Below, piece by piece: positions 16,751-24,534 of a stretch of DNA of 36,925 nt (the first letter of the stretch is position 1; each line of letters begins with the position of its first letter). The position numbers and the translations under genes were made by a program. The notes under the pieces are model-generated. The model was given only the letters and a program-made list of their open reading frames with translations. It did no database searches and was not told the origin of the DNA. This DNA comes from Streptomyces composti. GTDB taxonomy: Bacteria > Actinomycetota > Actinomycetes > Streptomycetales > Streptomycetaceae. The stretch is taken from NCBI RefSeq assembly GCF_012034205.1, contig NZ_JAATEM010000046.1, positions 1-36,925 on the forward strand, given 5' to 3'.

Positions 16751-17596
16751 GTGGGATCTCTGCGCAATCCGGTCGGGCCGCTTCCCTCCTCCATCTACTG
16801 GCGACGGAGGGTCGTACTGCTGTCTGTGCTACTGCTGTTGGCGCTGCTGATCACCTGGGCCGTCGTCAACTTGGGCGACTCCGGCGGGGGTGACCGCGGC
16901 AACGGGGCCAACGGCAAGAATCCCGCGCCGTCCATCACGCCGGGGCCGTCCGGTTCCGGGCCGGCGATCAGCCAGGCGCCCGGCGGGCGGGACGAGTCGG
17001 AGGGCGGTGGCTCCGGGGGTTCCGCCGGGTCGGGAGACGACGGGGCGAACGGTGACACCGGGGGAGCCGGGGGCGGCTCCGGTGACGGCACGGGCGCCGG
17101 AGGGAGCGCCGGGGGCGGCTCCGAAGGGGGCACGTCGGCCGGGGTCGGTGCGGGGGACGCGCTGCCGGCCGGGTCGGGGGCGGGGCTGCCCGACTGCACG
17201 CCGTCCGCGGTGCGGTTCACTCTGCGGAGTGTGCGGAACACGTACGGGCCGGGGGAGAAGCCGACGTTTCTGCTGACGGCGCGGAACGTGTCGGGGAGCG
17301 ACTGCAAGGTCGATCTCGGGCCCGAGGGCGCGGTGGTGACGGTCACTCAGGCCGGTGACGAGGGTGACGATGCGTTCTGGGCGTCGGACGACTGCCCCAA
17401 GGGGGCCGGGCATCTGGTCTTCCGGGTGCCGGCGGGGGATGCCATCACCTACACGGTGAAGTGGGACCGGAAGCCGAGTGAGCCGGAGTGCGCGACGCCG
17501 AAGGGAGGATCGGCGAAGCCGGGGACCTACCTCGTGGAGGCGAAGGCGCCGGGCTTCAAGAAGGTGCAGACGTCGTTCGTGCTGGAGGCGGACTAG
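16751..17596 (+). CDS. Membrane-anchored protein with Gly/Ser-rich linker and beta-sandwich-like domain
   Basis: The 281-aa protein has a short cytoplasmic N-terminus ending in WRRR, one TM helix (VVLLSVLLLLALLITWAVVNL, about 18-38) and an approximately 110-residue Gly/Ser/Asp-rich linker. An extracellular domain follows from about 155 to 281. That domain has two Cys pairs (DCTPS ... SDCKV and DDCPKG ... PECATP) and a strand pattern (TFLLTARNVSG, HLVFRVPAGDAITYTVKWDRK, GTYLVEAKAPG). It resembles BsuPI-type or DUF4232-type beta-sandwich domains. That is pattern resemblance, not identification. The linker would carry the domain through the peptidoglycan. GTG 16751 fits the TM topology and the -10 spacing. 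It is convergent with disA. Confidence 0.75.
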   Translation: MGSLRNPVGPLPSSIYWRRRVVLLSVLLLLALLITWAVVNLGDSGGGDRGNGANGKNPAPSITPGPSGSGPAISQAPGGRDESEGGGSGGSAGSGDDGANGDTGGAGGGSGDGTGAGGSAGGGSEGGTSAGVGAGDALPAGSGAGLPDCTPSAVRFTLRSVRNTYGPGEKPTFLLTARNVSGSDCKVDLGPEGAVVTVTQAGDEGDDAFWASDDCPKGAGHLVFRVPAGDAITYTVKWDRKPSEPECATPKGGSAKPGTYLVEAKAPGFKKVQTSFVLEAD

Positions 17597-17689
17597 CGCT
17601 GCCCGCGGCGAGGCGGCCGGGGTGGCCGCAGCCGGGAACCGCGCGACCAGCCGGGACGCACCCGCAGGTACTCGAAAGCGCACGCCCCC

Positions 17690-18814
17690 CTAGACGTAGC
17701 GCTCCAGAATGGAACTCTCCGCGAGGCGCGAGAGGCCCTCGCGGACGCTGCGGGCCCGCGCCTCGCCGACGCCGTCGACCGTCTGCAGATCGTCGACACT
17801 CGCGGCCAGCAGCTTCTGCAGGCCCCCGAAGTGCTCGACCAGCCGGTCGATGATCGCCCCCGGCAGCCGGGGGACCTTGGCCAGCAGCCTGAAGCCCCGC
17901 GGGGACACCGCGGAGTCCAGCGCCTCCGGCGACCCCGTGTACCCCAGCGCCCGCGCCACGGTCGGCAGTTCGAGCAGCTCCGCATGGGTGAGCGCGTCCA
18001 GCTCGTTCAGCGCCTCCTCGACCGTGCGGGAGCGCTTCGCGGTGGGCTCGGGGACGTAGTCCCGCACGACCAGTTCGCGCTCGGGCTCGACGCCCGCGAT
18101 CAGTTCGTCCAGCTGGAGCGCGAGGAGCCGCCCGTCGGTGCCCAGCTCCACCACGTACTCGGCGATCTCGGTGGCGATGCGGCGCACCATCTCCAGGCGC
18201 TGGGCGACCGCCGAGACGTCCCGGACGGTCACCAGGTCCTCGATCTCCAGCGCCGACAGCGTGCCGGCCACCTCGTCGAGGCGGAGCTTGTAGCGCTCCA
18301 GCGTGGCCAGCGCCTGGTTGGCGCGGGAGAGGATCGCCGCGGAGTCCTCCAGGACGCGGCGCTGACCGTCGACGTAGAGGGCGATCAGGCGCATCGACTG
18401 GGAGACCGAGACCACCGGGAAGCCGACCTGCTTGGAGACCCGGTCGGCGGTGCGGTGCCGGGTGCCGGTCTCCTCGGTGGGGATGGTGGGGTCGGGGACC
18501 AGCTGGACGCCGGCCCGCAGGATCTTCGACAGGTCCGAGGACAGCACGATGCCGCCGTCGAGCTTGCACAGCTCCCGCAGCCGGGTCGCGGTGAACTCGA
18601 CATCCAGGACGAAACCGCCCGTGCACAGGGCTTCGACGGTCTTGTCGGAGCCGAGCACGATCAGACCGCCCGTGTTGCCGCGGAGTACCCGCTCCAGGCC
18701 GTCACGCAGCGCCGTGCCGGGTGCCACGGCGCTCAGCGAGGCGCGCATCAGGCCCTCGGAACCGGCACTCCCGCCGGACTTTCCGGGAGCTGCTGCCCGG
18801 TCGTTGGCTGCCAC
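17690..18814 (-). CDS. disA: DisA, diadenylate cyclase and DNA-integrity scanning protein
   Basis: The 374-aa protein has the DAC domain in residues 25-145. The catalytic motif reads D86-G87-G88 (usually DGA) and the second motif is R119-H120-R121 in GTRHRTADR. A central helical spine follows, and a C-terminal helix-hairpin-helix DNA-binding region (SVDDLQTVDGVGEARARSVREGL). DisA makes c-di-AMP from two ATP and stalls on branched DNA. In Streptomyces c-di-AMP controls osmotic balance and cell-wall hydrolase riboswitches. Start GTG 18814 has CGGAGGAG 5 nt upstream and gives the length I remember for S. coelicolor DisA. It lies 81 bp after radA on the same strand, the common radA-disA pair. Confidence 0.95.
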   Translation of the reverse strand: MAANDRAAAPGKSGGSAGSEGLMRASLSAVAPGTALRDGLERVLRGNTGGLIVLGSDKTVEALCTGGFVLDVEFTATRLRELCKLDGGIVLSSDLSKILRAGVQLVPDPTIPTEETGTRHRTADRVSKQVGFPVVSVSQSMRLIALYVDGQRRVLEDSAAILSRANQALATLERYKLRLDEVAGTLSALEIEDLVTVRDVSAVAQRLEMVRRIATEIAEYVVELGTDGRLLALQLDELIAGVEPERELVVRDYVPEPTAKRSRTVEEALNELDALTHAELLELPTVARALGYTGSPEALDSAVSPRGFRLLAKVPRLPGAIIDRLVEHFGGLQKLLAASVDDLQTVDGVGEARARSVREGLSRLAESSILERYV

Positions 18815-18895
18815 TGCACTCCTCCGGTCGCAGGTTCTGGGGCGCCCCCGTTTCGCGCACTCGGTTCGTACGGACGGGCGAGACCTGGGCAAAGT

Positions 18896-20305
18896 CTACC
18901 GGCGGTCCTCCGCCTCCCGTGGGGCCTCTCGTCGACGGGAGCGCGGGAGGACGCGCAGAGCGTCCCCTATGTCCGCGACTTCCAGAACCTTCATGCCGGC
19001 CGGAATCTTTCCCGGATCGCCCGGCACCAGGGCATGTGTGAAACCCAGGCGGTGTGCCTCGGCGAGCCTGCGCTGCACGCCCGTGACGCGTCTCACCTCG
19101 CCCGCGAGCCCCACCTCGCCGATCGCGACCAGGTTCTTCGGCAGCGGAGTGTCGCTGGCGGCGGAGGCCAGGGCGAGCGCCACGGCCAGGTCCGCGGCCG
19201 GCTCGGAGAGCTTCACCCCGCCGACCGTCGCGGAGTAGATGTCCCTTTTGCCCAAGGCGCTGATCCGTCCGCGCTGTTCCAGCACGGCCAGCATCATCGA
19301 CACGCGGGAGGTCTCCAGTCCCGAGGTGGTGCGCCGGGGGGAGGGGATCTGTGAGTCGACGGTGAGCGCCTGCACTTCGGCGACGAGCGGGCGGCGGCCC
19401 TCGAGGGTGACCGTCAGGCAGGTGCCGGGGACCGGTTCGTCACGGCGGGTCAGGAAAAGTCCGCTCGGGTCCGCAAGGCCCGTGATGCCCTCGTCGTGCA
19501 GCTCGAAGCAGCCGACCTCGTCGGTGGTGCCGTAGCGGTTCTTGACGCCGCGGACCAGGCGCAGCCGGGCGTGCCGGTCGCCCTCGAAGTGCAGCACCAC
19601 GTCGACCAGGTGTTCCAGCAGGCGAGGGCCCGCGATCGCGCCGTCCTTGGTGACATGCCCCACGAGCAGCGTGGACATCCCGCGCTCCTTGGAGGCGCGG
19701 ATCAGCGCCCCGGCCACCTCGCGCACCTGCGCCATGCCGCCCGGGGCACCGTCGATCTCGGGAGACGCGACCGTCTGCACCGAGTCCAGGATCAGCAGCG
19801 AGGGCTTCACCGCGTCCAAGTGGCCGAGCACCGCGGCGAGATCCGTCTCGGCGGCGAGGTAGAGGTGGTCGTCGATGGCGTGGATGCGGTCGGCGCGCAG
19901 CCGGACCTGGCTCGCCGACTCCTCGCCGGTCACATACAGCGTGCGGTGCTCCTCGCTCGCCGACTTGGCCGCGACGTCCAGCAGCAGCGTGGACTTGCCC
20001 ACGCCGGGCTCGCCCGCCACCAGCACCACCGCGCCGGGGACCAGCCCGCCGCCAAGCACCCGGTCCAGCTCCGGCACGCCCGTGGACCGGGCGGCGGCCT
20101 GACGCCCGTCGACCTGGCCGATGGGCAGGGCGGAGGTGGTGACCCGGCCGGGCGTGGTGGTACGGACCGCGGGCGCGCCGTACTCCTCGACGGTGCCCCA
20201 GGCCTGGCACTCGGGGCAGCGGCCGAGCCACTTGGCCGTCTGCCAGCCGCACTCGGTGCAGCGGTAGGACGGGCGGTCCTTGGTGGTCTTGGTGCGGGCA
20301 GCCAT
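18896..20305 (-). CDS. radA: RadA, DNA branch-migration/repair ATPase
   Basis: The 469-aa protein starts with a C4 zinc finger (C16-x2-C19-x10-C30-x2-C33 in YRCTECGW ... GRCPEC). It continues with a RecA-like core with Walker A GEPGVGKST at 98-106 and Walker B LLILDSVQT near 170-178. The RadA-specific motif is present as KNRYG (255-259) in place of the KNRFG of E. coli. The C-terminal third is the Lon-protease-like domain, which has no protease activity. RadA drives branch migration in recombination and modulates DisA in other bacteria. The start ATG 20305 is preceded by TACCTT with a 6-nt gap, so the mRNA is probably leaderless. Confidence 0.95.
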   Translation of the reverse strand: MAARTKTTKDRPSYRCTECGWQTAKWLGRCPECQAWGTVEEYGAPAVRTTTPGRVTTSALPIGQVDGRQAAARSTGVPELDRVLGGGLVPGAVVLVAGEPGVGKSTLLLDVAAKSASEEHRTLYVTGEESASQVRLRADRIHAIDDHLYLAAETDLAAVLGHLDAVKPSLLILDSVQTVASPEIDGAPGGMAQVREVAGALIRASKERGMSTLLVGHVTKDGAIAGPRLLEHLVDVVLHFEGDRHARLRLVRGVKNRYGTTDEVGCFELHDEGITGLADPSGLFLTRRDEPVPGTCLTVTLEGRRPLVAEVQALTVDSQIPSPRRTTSGLETSRVSMMLAVLEQRGRISALGKRDIYSATVGGVKLSEPAADLAVALALASAASDTPLPKNLVAIGEVGLAGEVRRVTGVQRRLAEAHRLGFTHALVPGDPGKIPAGMKVLEVADIGDALRVLPRSRRREAPREAEDRR

Positions 20306-20311
20306 GCGCAC

Positions 20312-20317
20312 AAGGTA
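20312..20317 (-). promoter_or_regulatory. -10 element TACCTT for leaderless radA
   Basis: Read on the minus strand, TACCTT ends 6 nt before ATG 20305. No Shine-Dalgarno sequence is present. Confidence 0.5.
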
Positions 20318-20340
20318 TAGGCCGCCTCTGACAGCGGGTG

Positions 20341-20386
20341 GCGTCCGGCCCGGGACCGCGGCGGCGTCCGGCCCGGGACCGCGGCG
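20341..20386. repeat. Perfect 23-bp tandem duplication upstream of radA
   Basis: Two identical 23-bp units abut each other, and a decayed third begins at 20387. The unit contains the palindrome GGCCCGGGACC-like core. It may be replication slippage. Confidence 0.7.
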
Positions 20387-20626
20387 GCGCCCGGCATCCG
20401 GTGCCTCGCACGGAGAGCCTCCCGAGGGCATCGCGGGCGCACGCCGGGGCGTCGCGGAGCGGAGCGCCAGGAAACGCGCCGGGGGTGCGCCGCGAGTGCG
20501 CCGGGAACGGGCTGAAAAATCGTCCCATCCGTTGAGCGCCAAGGAATCCGTCCTCGATTGAGGGATCGTTTCACCCGTATGGATTAAAAGAGCGCAGCGC
20601 TCCGGAAGGGGCCGCCCGAGGCCCCC

Positions 20627-20632
20627 TACGGT
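20627..20632 (+). promoter_or_regulatory. -10 element TACGGT for a leaderless ATG at 20639
   Basis: TACGGT ends 6 nt before ATG 20639 (a second ATG follows directly). There is no Shine-Dalgarno sequence. Confidence 0.45.
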
Positions 20633-20638
20633 CGCCGA

Positions 20639-22396
20639 ATGATGAGCAGTGGCCCGGAGACCTCGACCCGCACGACCGGCGCACACCGGGCGCACCGCGA
20701 GGTGCGTGACCGTGGGGCCGCTCGCGCACTCGCGAAGCGGCCGCCCGCGCCGTACGAGCCGTACCTGGACGGGCTGTTCACCTACTGCCTGTCCGTGCTG
20801 TGCGATCACGACGCGGCGACCGCCGCCCTCGCCGACGTCCTCGCCGTCGCCGAGCGCCGCGCCCGCCACGTCCCCGACGCACCCGGTGAGCGCAAGGCCT
20901 GGCTGTACGCGCTGGCCCGCTGGGCCTGCCTGTGCAAGCTGACCGAGGCCAAGCAGAAACGTCAGACCACGCACGCGGCGGGCCGCACCGGCCGGCAGCA
21001 CACCCCCCGCCCCGCCCGCACCGCCTCCGCGCCGCCCGTCTCCGAGGAGGTCCAGGAGCAGCGCCGGCGCGAACTGGCCCTGCTGGCGTGGCCGGAGGCC
21101 GCCGGCACCACCCCGGAGCAGCGTGAGGCGCTGGAACTCGCCGTGCGCCACAAGCTGGACGCCGGCGAGGTGGCCGCCGTGCTCGGCATGGACCCGGCCG
21201 CCGCACGCGACCTGCTCGCCTCGGCCGCCTGCGAGGTGGAGCGCACCCGGGCGGCGCTCGCCGTCGTCGAGCAGGGCAGCTGTCCGGGCGTGGCGCATCT
21301 CACCGGTGACCACCAGCTGGTGCTCAGCAGCGCCGTGCGCCGCGAGCTGGTCCGGCACGTCGACGACTGCCCCCGCTGCCGCCGCACCGCCCAGCGGGCC
21401 GTCCCCGGCCGCTGGCCCGGCACCACGGTCACGCCCGACGCGCTGCCCGTGCTGCCCGCGCCCACCGCGGCGCTGTACGCCGCCATGGCGCACCACCCCC
21501 GCGGGCGCACCGCCGCACCCCGCTTCGACCGGCGCGGCTTCCCCATGGATCCCAAGGACCGGGCGGCCCGCCGGGACCGGCTGCGGGCCCGCGCGGTCAC
21601 CACGACCGTGGTGGCCACCGTCGTCGCCGCGCCGGTGCTCGCCCTGTGGGCCGCCTACCGGGGCACCCCCGTGGACGAGGCGCAGGACGGCCGCTCGGCC
21701 TCCGCGCGGGAGGCGGACGGCCCCTTCGACCTGGACGGCGACGGAGCCGGCGGCTACGAGAACGCCGGCAACGCCAGCACCCACCCCGGCGCGCGCTTCG
21801 GCACGAAGGGCAAGGACGCCAAGGCGGACGTGTCCGTGGAGGTCGTCGACGTCACGGGCACCGGGCAGCAGGGGGCGGCCGCGCTGGACGTCACGGCCGG
21901 ACACAGCGGCGACACCACGCTGATCACCCTCACCGCGACCGGTACCGTGCCCGTCCGCTGGTCGGCGTCGACCGGGGCGTCCTGGCTCTACCTCAGCCAG
22001 TCCTCGGGCCTGCTCCAGCCCGGCGAGTCCCTGACGATCAAGGTGTACGTCGACCAGCTGCGCGAACCGTCAGGGCACTGGAGCGCCCGGGTGGCGATCG
22101 CCCCGGCGGGTGTGGTCGTCACCATCGACGGCTACGGCCCCGTCCCGAGCCCCTCCGCCCCTTCGACGCCCACCGGCTCGCACCCCGGCCACCCCGGCAC
22201 GCCCAGCAGCCCGCCGCCGTCCACCTCGGACCCTGAGCCGGACCCGACGGGTCCTTCCCCCTCGGACCCCGAACCGAGCGACCCGCCCCCGACCTCCCAG
22301 GACCCCGAGCCCGGCACCGGCGACCCGGCCGACGACGTCCCCACGGACCCGGCGCCACCGCCGGACGGGCCCGGCACCCCCGATCAGACGCCCTGA
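20639..22396 (+). CDS. ECF-sigma-like / zinc anti-sigma / TM / BACON-domain fusion protein
   Basis: The 585-aa protein combines modules normally found on separate proteins. Residues 37-105 resemble sigma region 2 (YLDGLFTYCLSVLCDHDAAT, KAWLYALARWACLCKL). After a basic linker, residues 155-205 resemble region 4 (TPEQREALELAVRHKLDAGE, VAAVLGMDPAAARDLLASAA). Residues 228-255 contain H240-x3-C244-x2-C247, the zinc anti-sigma (ZAS) signature. A TM helix follows near 320-340 (TTTVVATVVAAPVLALWAAY). An extracellular domain at about 395-500 (WSASTGASWLYLSQSSGLLQ, LTIKVYVDQLREPSGHWSAR) reads like a BACON domain, which often binds carbohydrate or mucin-like polymers. The tail is Pro/Ser/Asp-rich and probably wall-embedded. 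It may be a membrane-tethered sensor or regulator. Whether the sigma part still binds polymerase is unknown. Confidence 0.8.
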   Translation: MMSSGPETSTRTTGAHRAHREVRDRGAARALAKRPPAPYEPYLDGLFTYCLSVLCDHDAATAALADVLAVAERRARHVPDAPGERKAWLYALARWACLCKLTEAKQKRQTTHAAGRTGRQHTPRPARTASAPPVSEEVQEQRRRELALLAWPEAAGTTPEQREALELAVRHKLDAGEVAAVLGMDPAAARDLLASAACEVERTRAALAVVEQGSCPGVAHLTGDHQLVLSSAVRRELVRHVDDCPRCRRTAQRAVPGRWPGTTVTPDALPVLPAPTAALYAAMAHHPRGRTAAPRFDRRGFPMDPKDRAARRDRLRARAVTTTVVATVVAAPVLALWAAYRGTPVDEAQDGRSASAREADGPFDLDGDGAGGYENAGNASTHPGARFGTKGKDAKADVSVEVVDVTGTGQQGAAALDVTAGHSGDTTLITLTATGTVPVRWSASTGASWLYLSQSSGLLQPGESLTIKVYVDQLREPSGHWSARVAIAPAGVVVTIDGYGPVPSPSAPSTPTGSHPGHPGTPSSPPPSTSDPEPDPTGPSPSDPEPSDPPPTSQDPEPGTGDPADDVPTDPAPPPDGPGTPDQTP

Positions 22397-22437
22397 CGCC
22401 GCCCCGGGGCCTGCGCGCCCGATGCGACGGCCCGGTA

Positions 22438-23337
22438 TCACGTCCCGCGGCCGGTGTTCCGCTCCGGATCGCTCGCGGGCTGCCCGGGCTGCTGCGGGTC
22501 CGCCGGGTGGGGGGCCACCAGCGGCAGCTGGGAGGCCAGGCGCTGCTCGCACAGCTCGACCAGCCGGTCGTAGCCGGCCTTGCCCATCAGCTCGGTCAGT
22601 TCGGCCCGGTAGGAGACGTACACCGGCTCGCCCGCGCCGTGCGCCGAGGTCGCCGAGGTGCACCACCAGTGCAGGTCGTGACCGCCCGGCCCCCAGCCGC
22701 GCCGGTCGTACTCGCCGATCGACACCTGCAGCACCCGGGTGTCGTCGGGGCGGTCGATCCAGTCGTAGGTGCGCCGGATCGGCAGCTGCCAGCACACGTC
22801 CGGCTTGGTCTCCAGCGGCTCGCGGCCCTCCTTCAGAGCGAGGATGTGCAGCGAGCAGCCCATGCCGCCGGGAAAGCCCGGCCGGTTCTGGAAGATGCAG
22901 GAGCCCTGGTAGGGGCGGGTCTGGCGGTCGCCGTCCTCGTCCACGGACACCCAGCCGTTCTTCGTGCCCTCGGCGTGGTGCTGCCAGATGTCCGGTGTGA
23001 GGCGTGCCACATGCTCGGCGACCCGCTTCTCGTCGTCCTCGTCCGAGAAGTGGGCACCCAGCGTGCAGCACCCGTCGTCCGCGCGGCCGGCCTGGATGCC
23101 CTGGCAGCCGCTGCCGAAGATGCAGTTCCAGCGAGAGGTAAGCCATGTCAGATCGCAGCGGAAGACCTGCTCGTCGTCCGCCGGATCAGGAAACTCCACC
23201 CAGGCGCGAGCGAAGTCGAGCCCCTTCTCGTCGTCCACAGGGGGCTCGGCCGCAGGAACCGCGGGCGTCGCGGTCTCCTTGGCTCGCTTGTCCTTCTTGG
23301 GCGACTTCGCGTCCTTCGCCTTTTTCGTCTTTGGCAC
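22438..23337 (-). CDS. Cys-rich conserved protein, DUF3109/YkgJ-like metal-binding candidate
   Basis: The 299-aa protein has a Lys-rich N-terminus (KTKKAKDAKSPKKDKRAKE). A Cys-rich core follows: CDLTWLTSRWNCIFGSGCQG, DDGCCTLG followed by acidic sequence, then SCIFQNRPGFPGGMGCSLHI, KPDVCWQLPIRR and DLHWWCTS. The order of GCC, C-x-F, C-S-L-H and KPxxCxxxP matches what I recall of DUF3109 and YkgJ-type proteins, thought to chelate zinc or iron. The exact family needs a profile search. GTG 23337 is supported by TACCCT 6 nt upstream (leaderless). It diverges from the Ppx gene with only 62 bp between start codons, so the two promoters abut. Confidence 0.7.
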   Translation of the reverse strand: MPKTKKAKDAKSPKKDKRAKETATPAVPAAEPPVDDEKGLDFARAWVEFPDPADDEQVFRCDLTWLTSRWNCIFGSGCQGIQAGRADDGCCTLGAHFSDEDDEKRVAEHVARLTPDIWQHHAEGTKNGWVSVDEDGDRQTRPYQGSCIFQNRPGFPGGMGCSLHILALKEGREPLETKPDVCWQLPIRRTYDWIDRPDDTRVLQVSIGEYDRRGWGPGGHDLHWWCTSATSAHGAGEPVYVSYRAELTELMGKAGYDRLVELCEQRLASQLPLVAPHPADPQQPGQPASDPERNTGRGT

Positions 23338-23343
23338 CCGTCC

Positions 23344-23349
23344 AGGGTA
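23344..23349 (-). promoter_or_regulatory. -10 element TACCCT for a leaderless GTG at 23337
   Basis: Read on the minus strand, TACCCT ends 6 nt before GTG 23337. It lies within 45 bp of the opposing -10 of the Ppx gene. Confidence 0.5.
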
Positions 23350-23386
23350 AGTCGCCCGGACCGCGACTCCGCACCGCCGTGGGCAG

Positions 23387-23392
23387 TAGCGT
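23387..23392 (+). promoter_or_regulatory. -10 element TAGCGT for leaderless ppx
   Basis: TAGCGT ends 7 nt before ATG 23400. No Shine-Dalgarno sequence is present. Confidence 0.5.
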
Positions 23393-23399
23393 TCCGTAC

Positions 23400-24332
23400 A
23401 TGAGACTTGGTGTCCTCGACGTCGGTTCGAACACGGTGCACCTGCTGGTGGTGGACGCGCACCCCGGCGCCTGCCCGCTGCCCGCGCACTCGCACAAGGC
23501 GGAACTCCGCCTCGCCCAGCTCCTCGACGGCGACGGGGCGATCGGCTCGGCCGGCGTGGAGCGGCTGGTCTCCGTCGTCCAGGACGCCCTCACCGCCGCG
23601 GAGGACAAGGGCGTCGAGGACCTGCTGCCGTTCGCGACCTCCGCGGTGCGCGACGCGGTCAACGCCGACGAGGTGCTCGACCGGGTGCGCCAGGAGACCG
23701 GCGTCGGGCTCCAGGTGCTCACCGGCGAGGAGGAGGCCCGGCTGACCTTCCTCGCCGCCCGCCGCTGGTTCGGCTGGTCCGCGGGCAAGCTGCTGGTCAT
23801 CGACATCGGCGGCGGCTCCCTTGAGATCGCCTACGGCATGGACGAGGAGCCCGACGCCGCGGTGTCGCTGCCGCTGGGCGCCGGCCGCCTCACCGCGGCC
23901 TGGCTGCCCGGCGACCCGCCCGCACCGGACGACGTCCGCGCCCTGCGCCGCCATGTGCGCACCGAGATCGCCCGCACGGTCGGCGACTTCAGCCGCCTCG
24001 GCGCCCCCGACCATGTCGTGGCCACCTCCAAGACCTTCAAGCAGCTCGCCCGCCTCGCCGGCGCCGCCCGCTCCGCCGAGGGGCTCTATGTGCAGCGCGA
24101 GCTGAAGCGCGAGTCCCTGGAGAACTGGGTGCCGCGCCTGGCCGGGATGACCGCCGCCGAACGCGCCGAACTCCCCGGAGTCTCCGAGGGCCGTGCCAAC
24201 CAGCTGCTCGCCGGCGCCCTGGTCGCGGAGGCCGCGATGGACCTCTTCGCCGTCGAGCGTCTGGAGATCTGCCCCTGGGCCCTCCGCGAGGGCGTCATCC
24301 TGCGCCGCCTGGACCACATGGACCAGGGCTGA
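23400..24332 (+). CDS. Ppx/GppA-family exopolyphosphatase / pppGpp phosphohydrolase
   Basis: The 310-aa protein has the actin-like Ppx/GppA fold. The phosphate-1 loop is LGVLDVGSNTVHLLVVDA (residues 3-20), then FATSAVRDAVNADEVL, and TGEEEARLTFLAA. The phosphate-2 loop is LLVIDIGGGSLEIAYG (near 130-145), followed by VSLPLGAGRLT and VATSKTFKQLARLAG. It is the short form without the C-terminal HD-like domain of E. coli Ppx, as in mycobacterial PPX1. Family members degrade polyphosphate or pppGpp; the sequence does not decide which. Start 23400 has a TAGCGT -10 7 nt upstream. The downstream epimerase gene has its own -10. Confidence 0.9.
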   Translation: MRLGVLDVGSNTVHLLVVDAHPGACPLPAHSHKAELRLAQLLDGDGAIGSAGVERLVSVVQDALTAAEDKGVEDLLPFATSAVRDAVNADEVLDRVRQETGVGLQVLTGEEEARLTFLAARRWFGWSAGKLLVIDIGGGSLEIAYGMDEEPDAAVSLPLGAGRLTAAWLPGDPPAPDDVRALRRHVRTEIARTVGDFSRLGAPDHVVATSKTFKQLARLAGAARSAEGLYVQRELKRESLENWVPRLAGMTAAERAELPGVSEGRANQLLAGALVAEAAMDLFAVERLEICPWALREGVILRRLDHMDQG

Positions 24333-24352
24333 GACAGGCCCTGGGAGACGGC

Positions 24353-24407
24353 CCGGCGGGCCCGCCGGAGCACGGCGCGCGACCCGCCGGGTCAGGCCCG
24401 CGCGCCG
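24353..24407 (+). terminator. Compound hairpin after ppx
   Basis: A 16-bp perfect palindrome CCGGCGGGCCCGCCGG (24353-24368) is followed by a second hairpin with CGGCGCGCG/CGCGCGCCG arms (24373-24381, 24399-24407) that encloses GACCC/GGGTC. No T-tract. The 202-bp gap to the next gene holds nothing else apart from that gene's -10. Confidence 0.5.
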
Positions 24408-24521
24408 GAGGAGCACGTCAGGGGCACCTCGGCCGATGGAGACCGCAGGCCTCGGGACGAGCGCATATGGCGTCCGCCACAAGGGCGATCGGGCGCCCGG
24501 CCCCCACCCGTTGCCACCCCG

Positions 24522-24527
24522 TAACCT
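24522..24527 (+). promoter_or_regulatory. -10 element TAACCT for a leaderless ATG at 24535
   Basis: TAACCT ends 7 nt before ATG 24535. No Shine-Dalgarno sequence is present. Confidence 0.5.
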
Positions 24528-24534
24528 GTCCCTC

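Larger units (their letters stand above)
20306..20638. other. radA upstream region with a 23-bp tandem repeat
   Basis: The 333 bp between divergent radA and the sigma/BACON fusion gene contain a perfect 23-bp tandem duplication (20341-20363 and 20364-20386, unit beginning GCGTCCGGCCCGGGACC) plus a partial third copy. A less GC-rich stretch follows (20515-20595). A 6-bp hairpin GGGGCC/GGCCCC (20608-20625) lies just before the -10 of the fusion gene. No gene is seen. Confidence 0.5.

Noticed and set aside
20306..21904. A long minus-strand extension of the radA frame
   Set aside because: Conserved RadA sequence begins at 20305 with a -10 element just upstream; the extension is antisense to the sigma/BACON gene.
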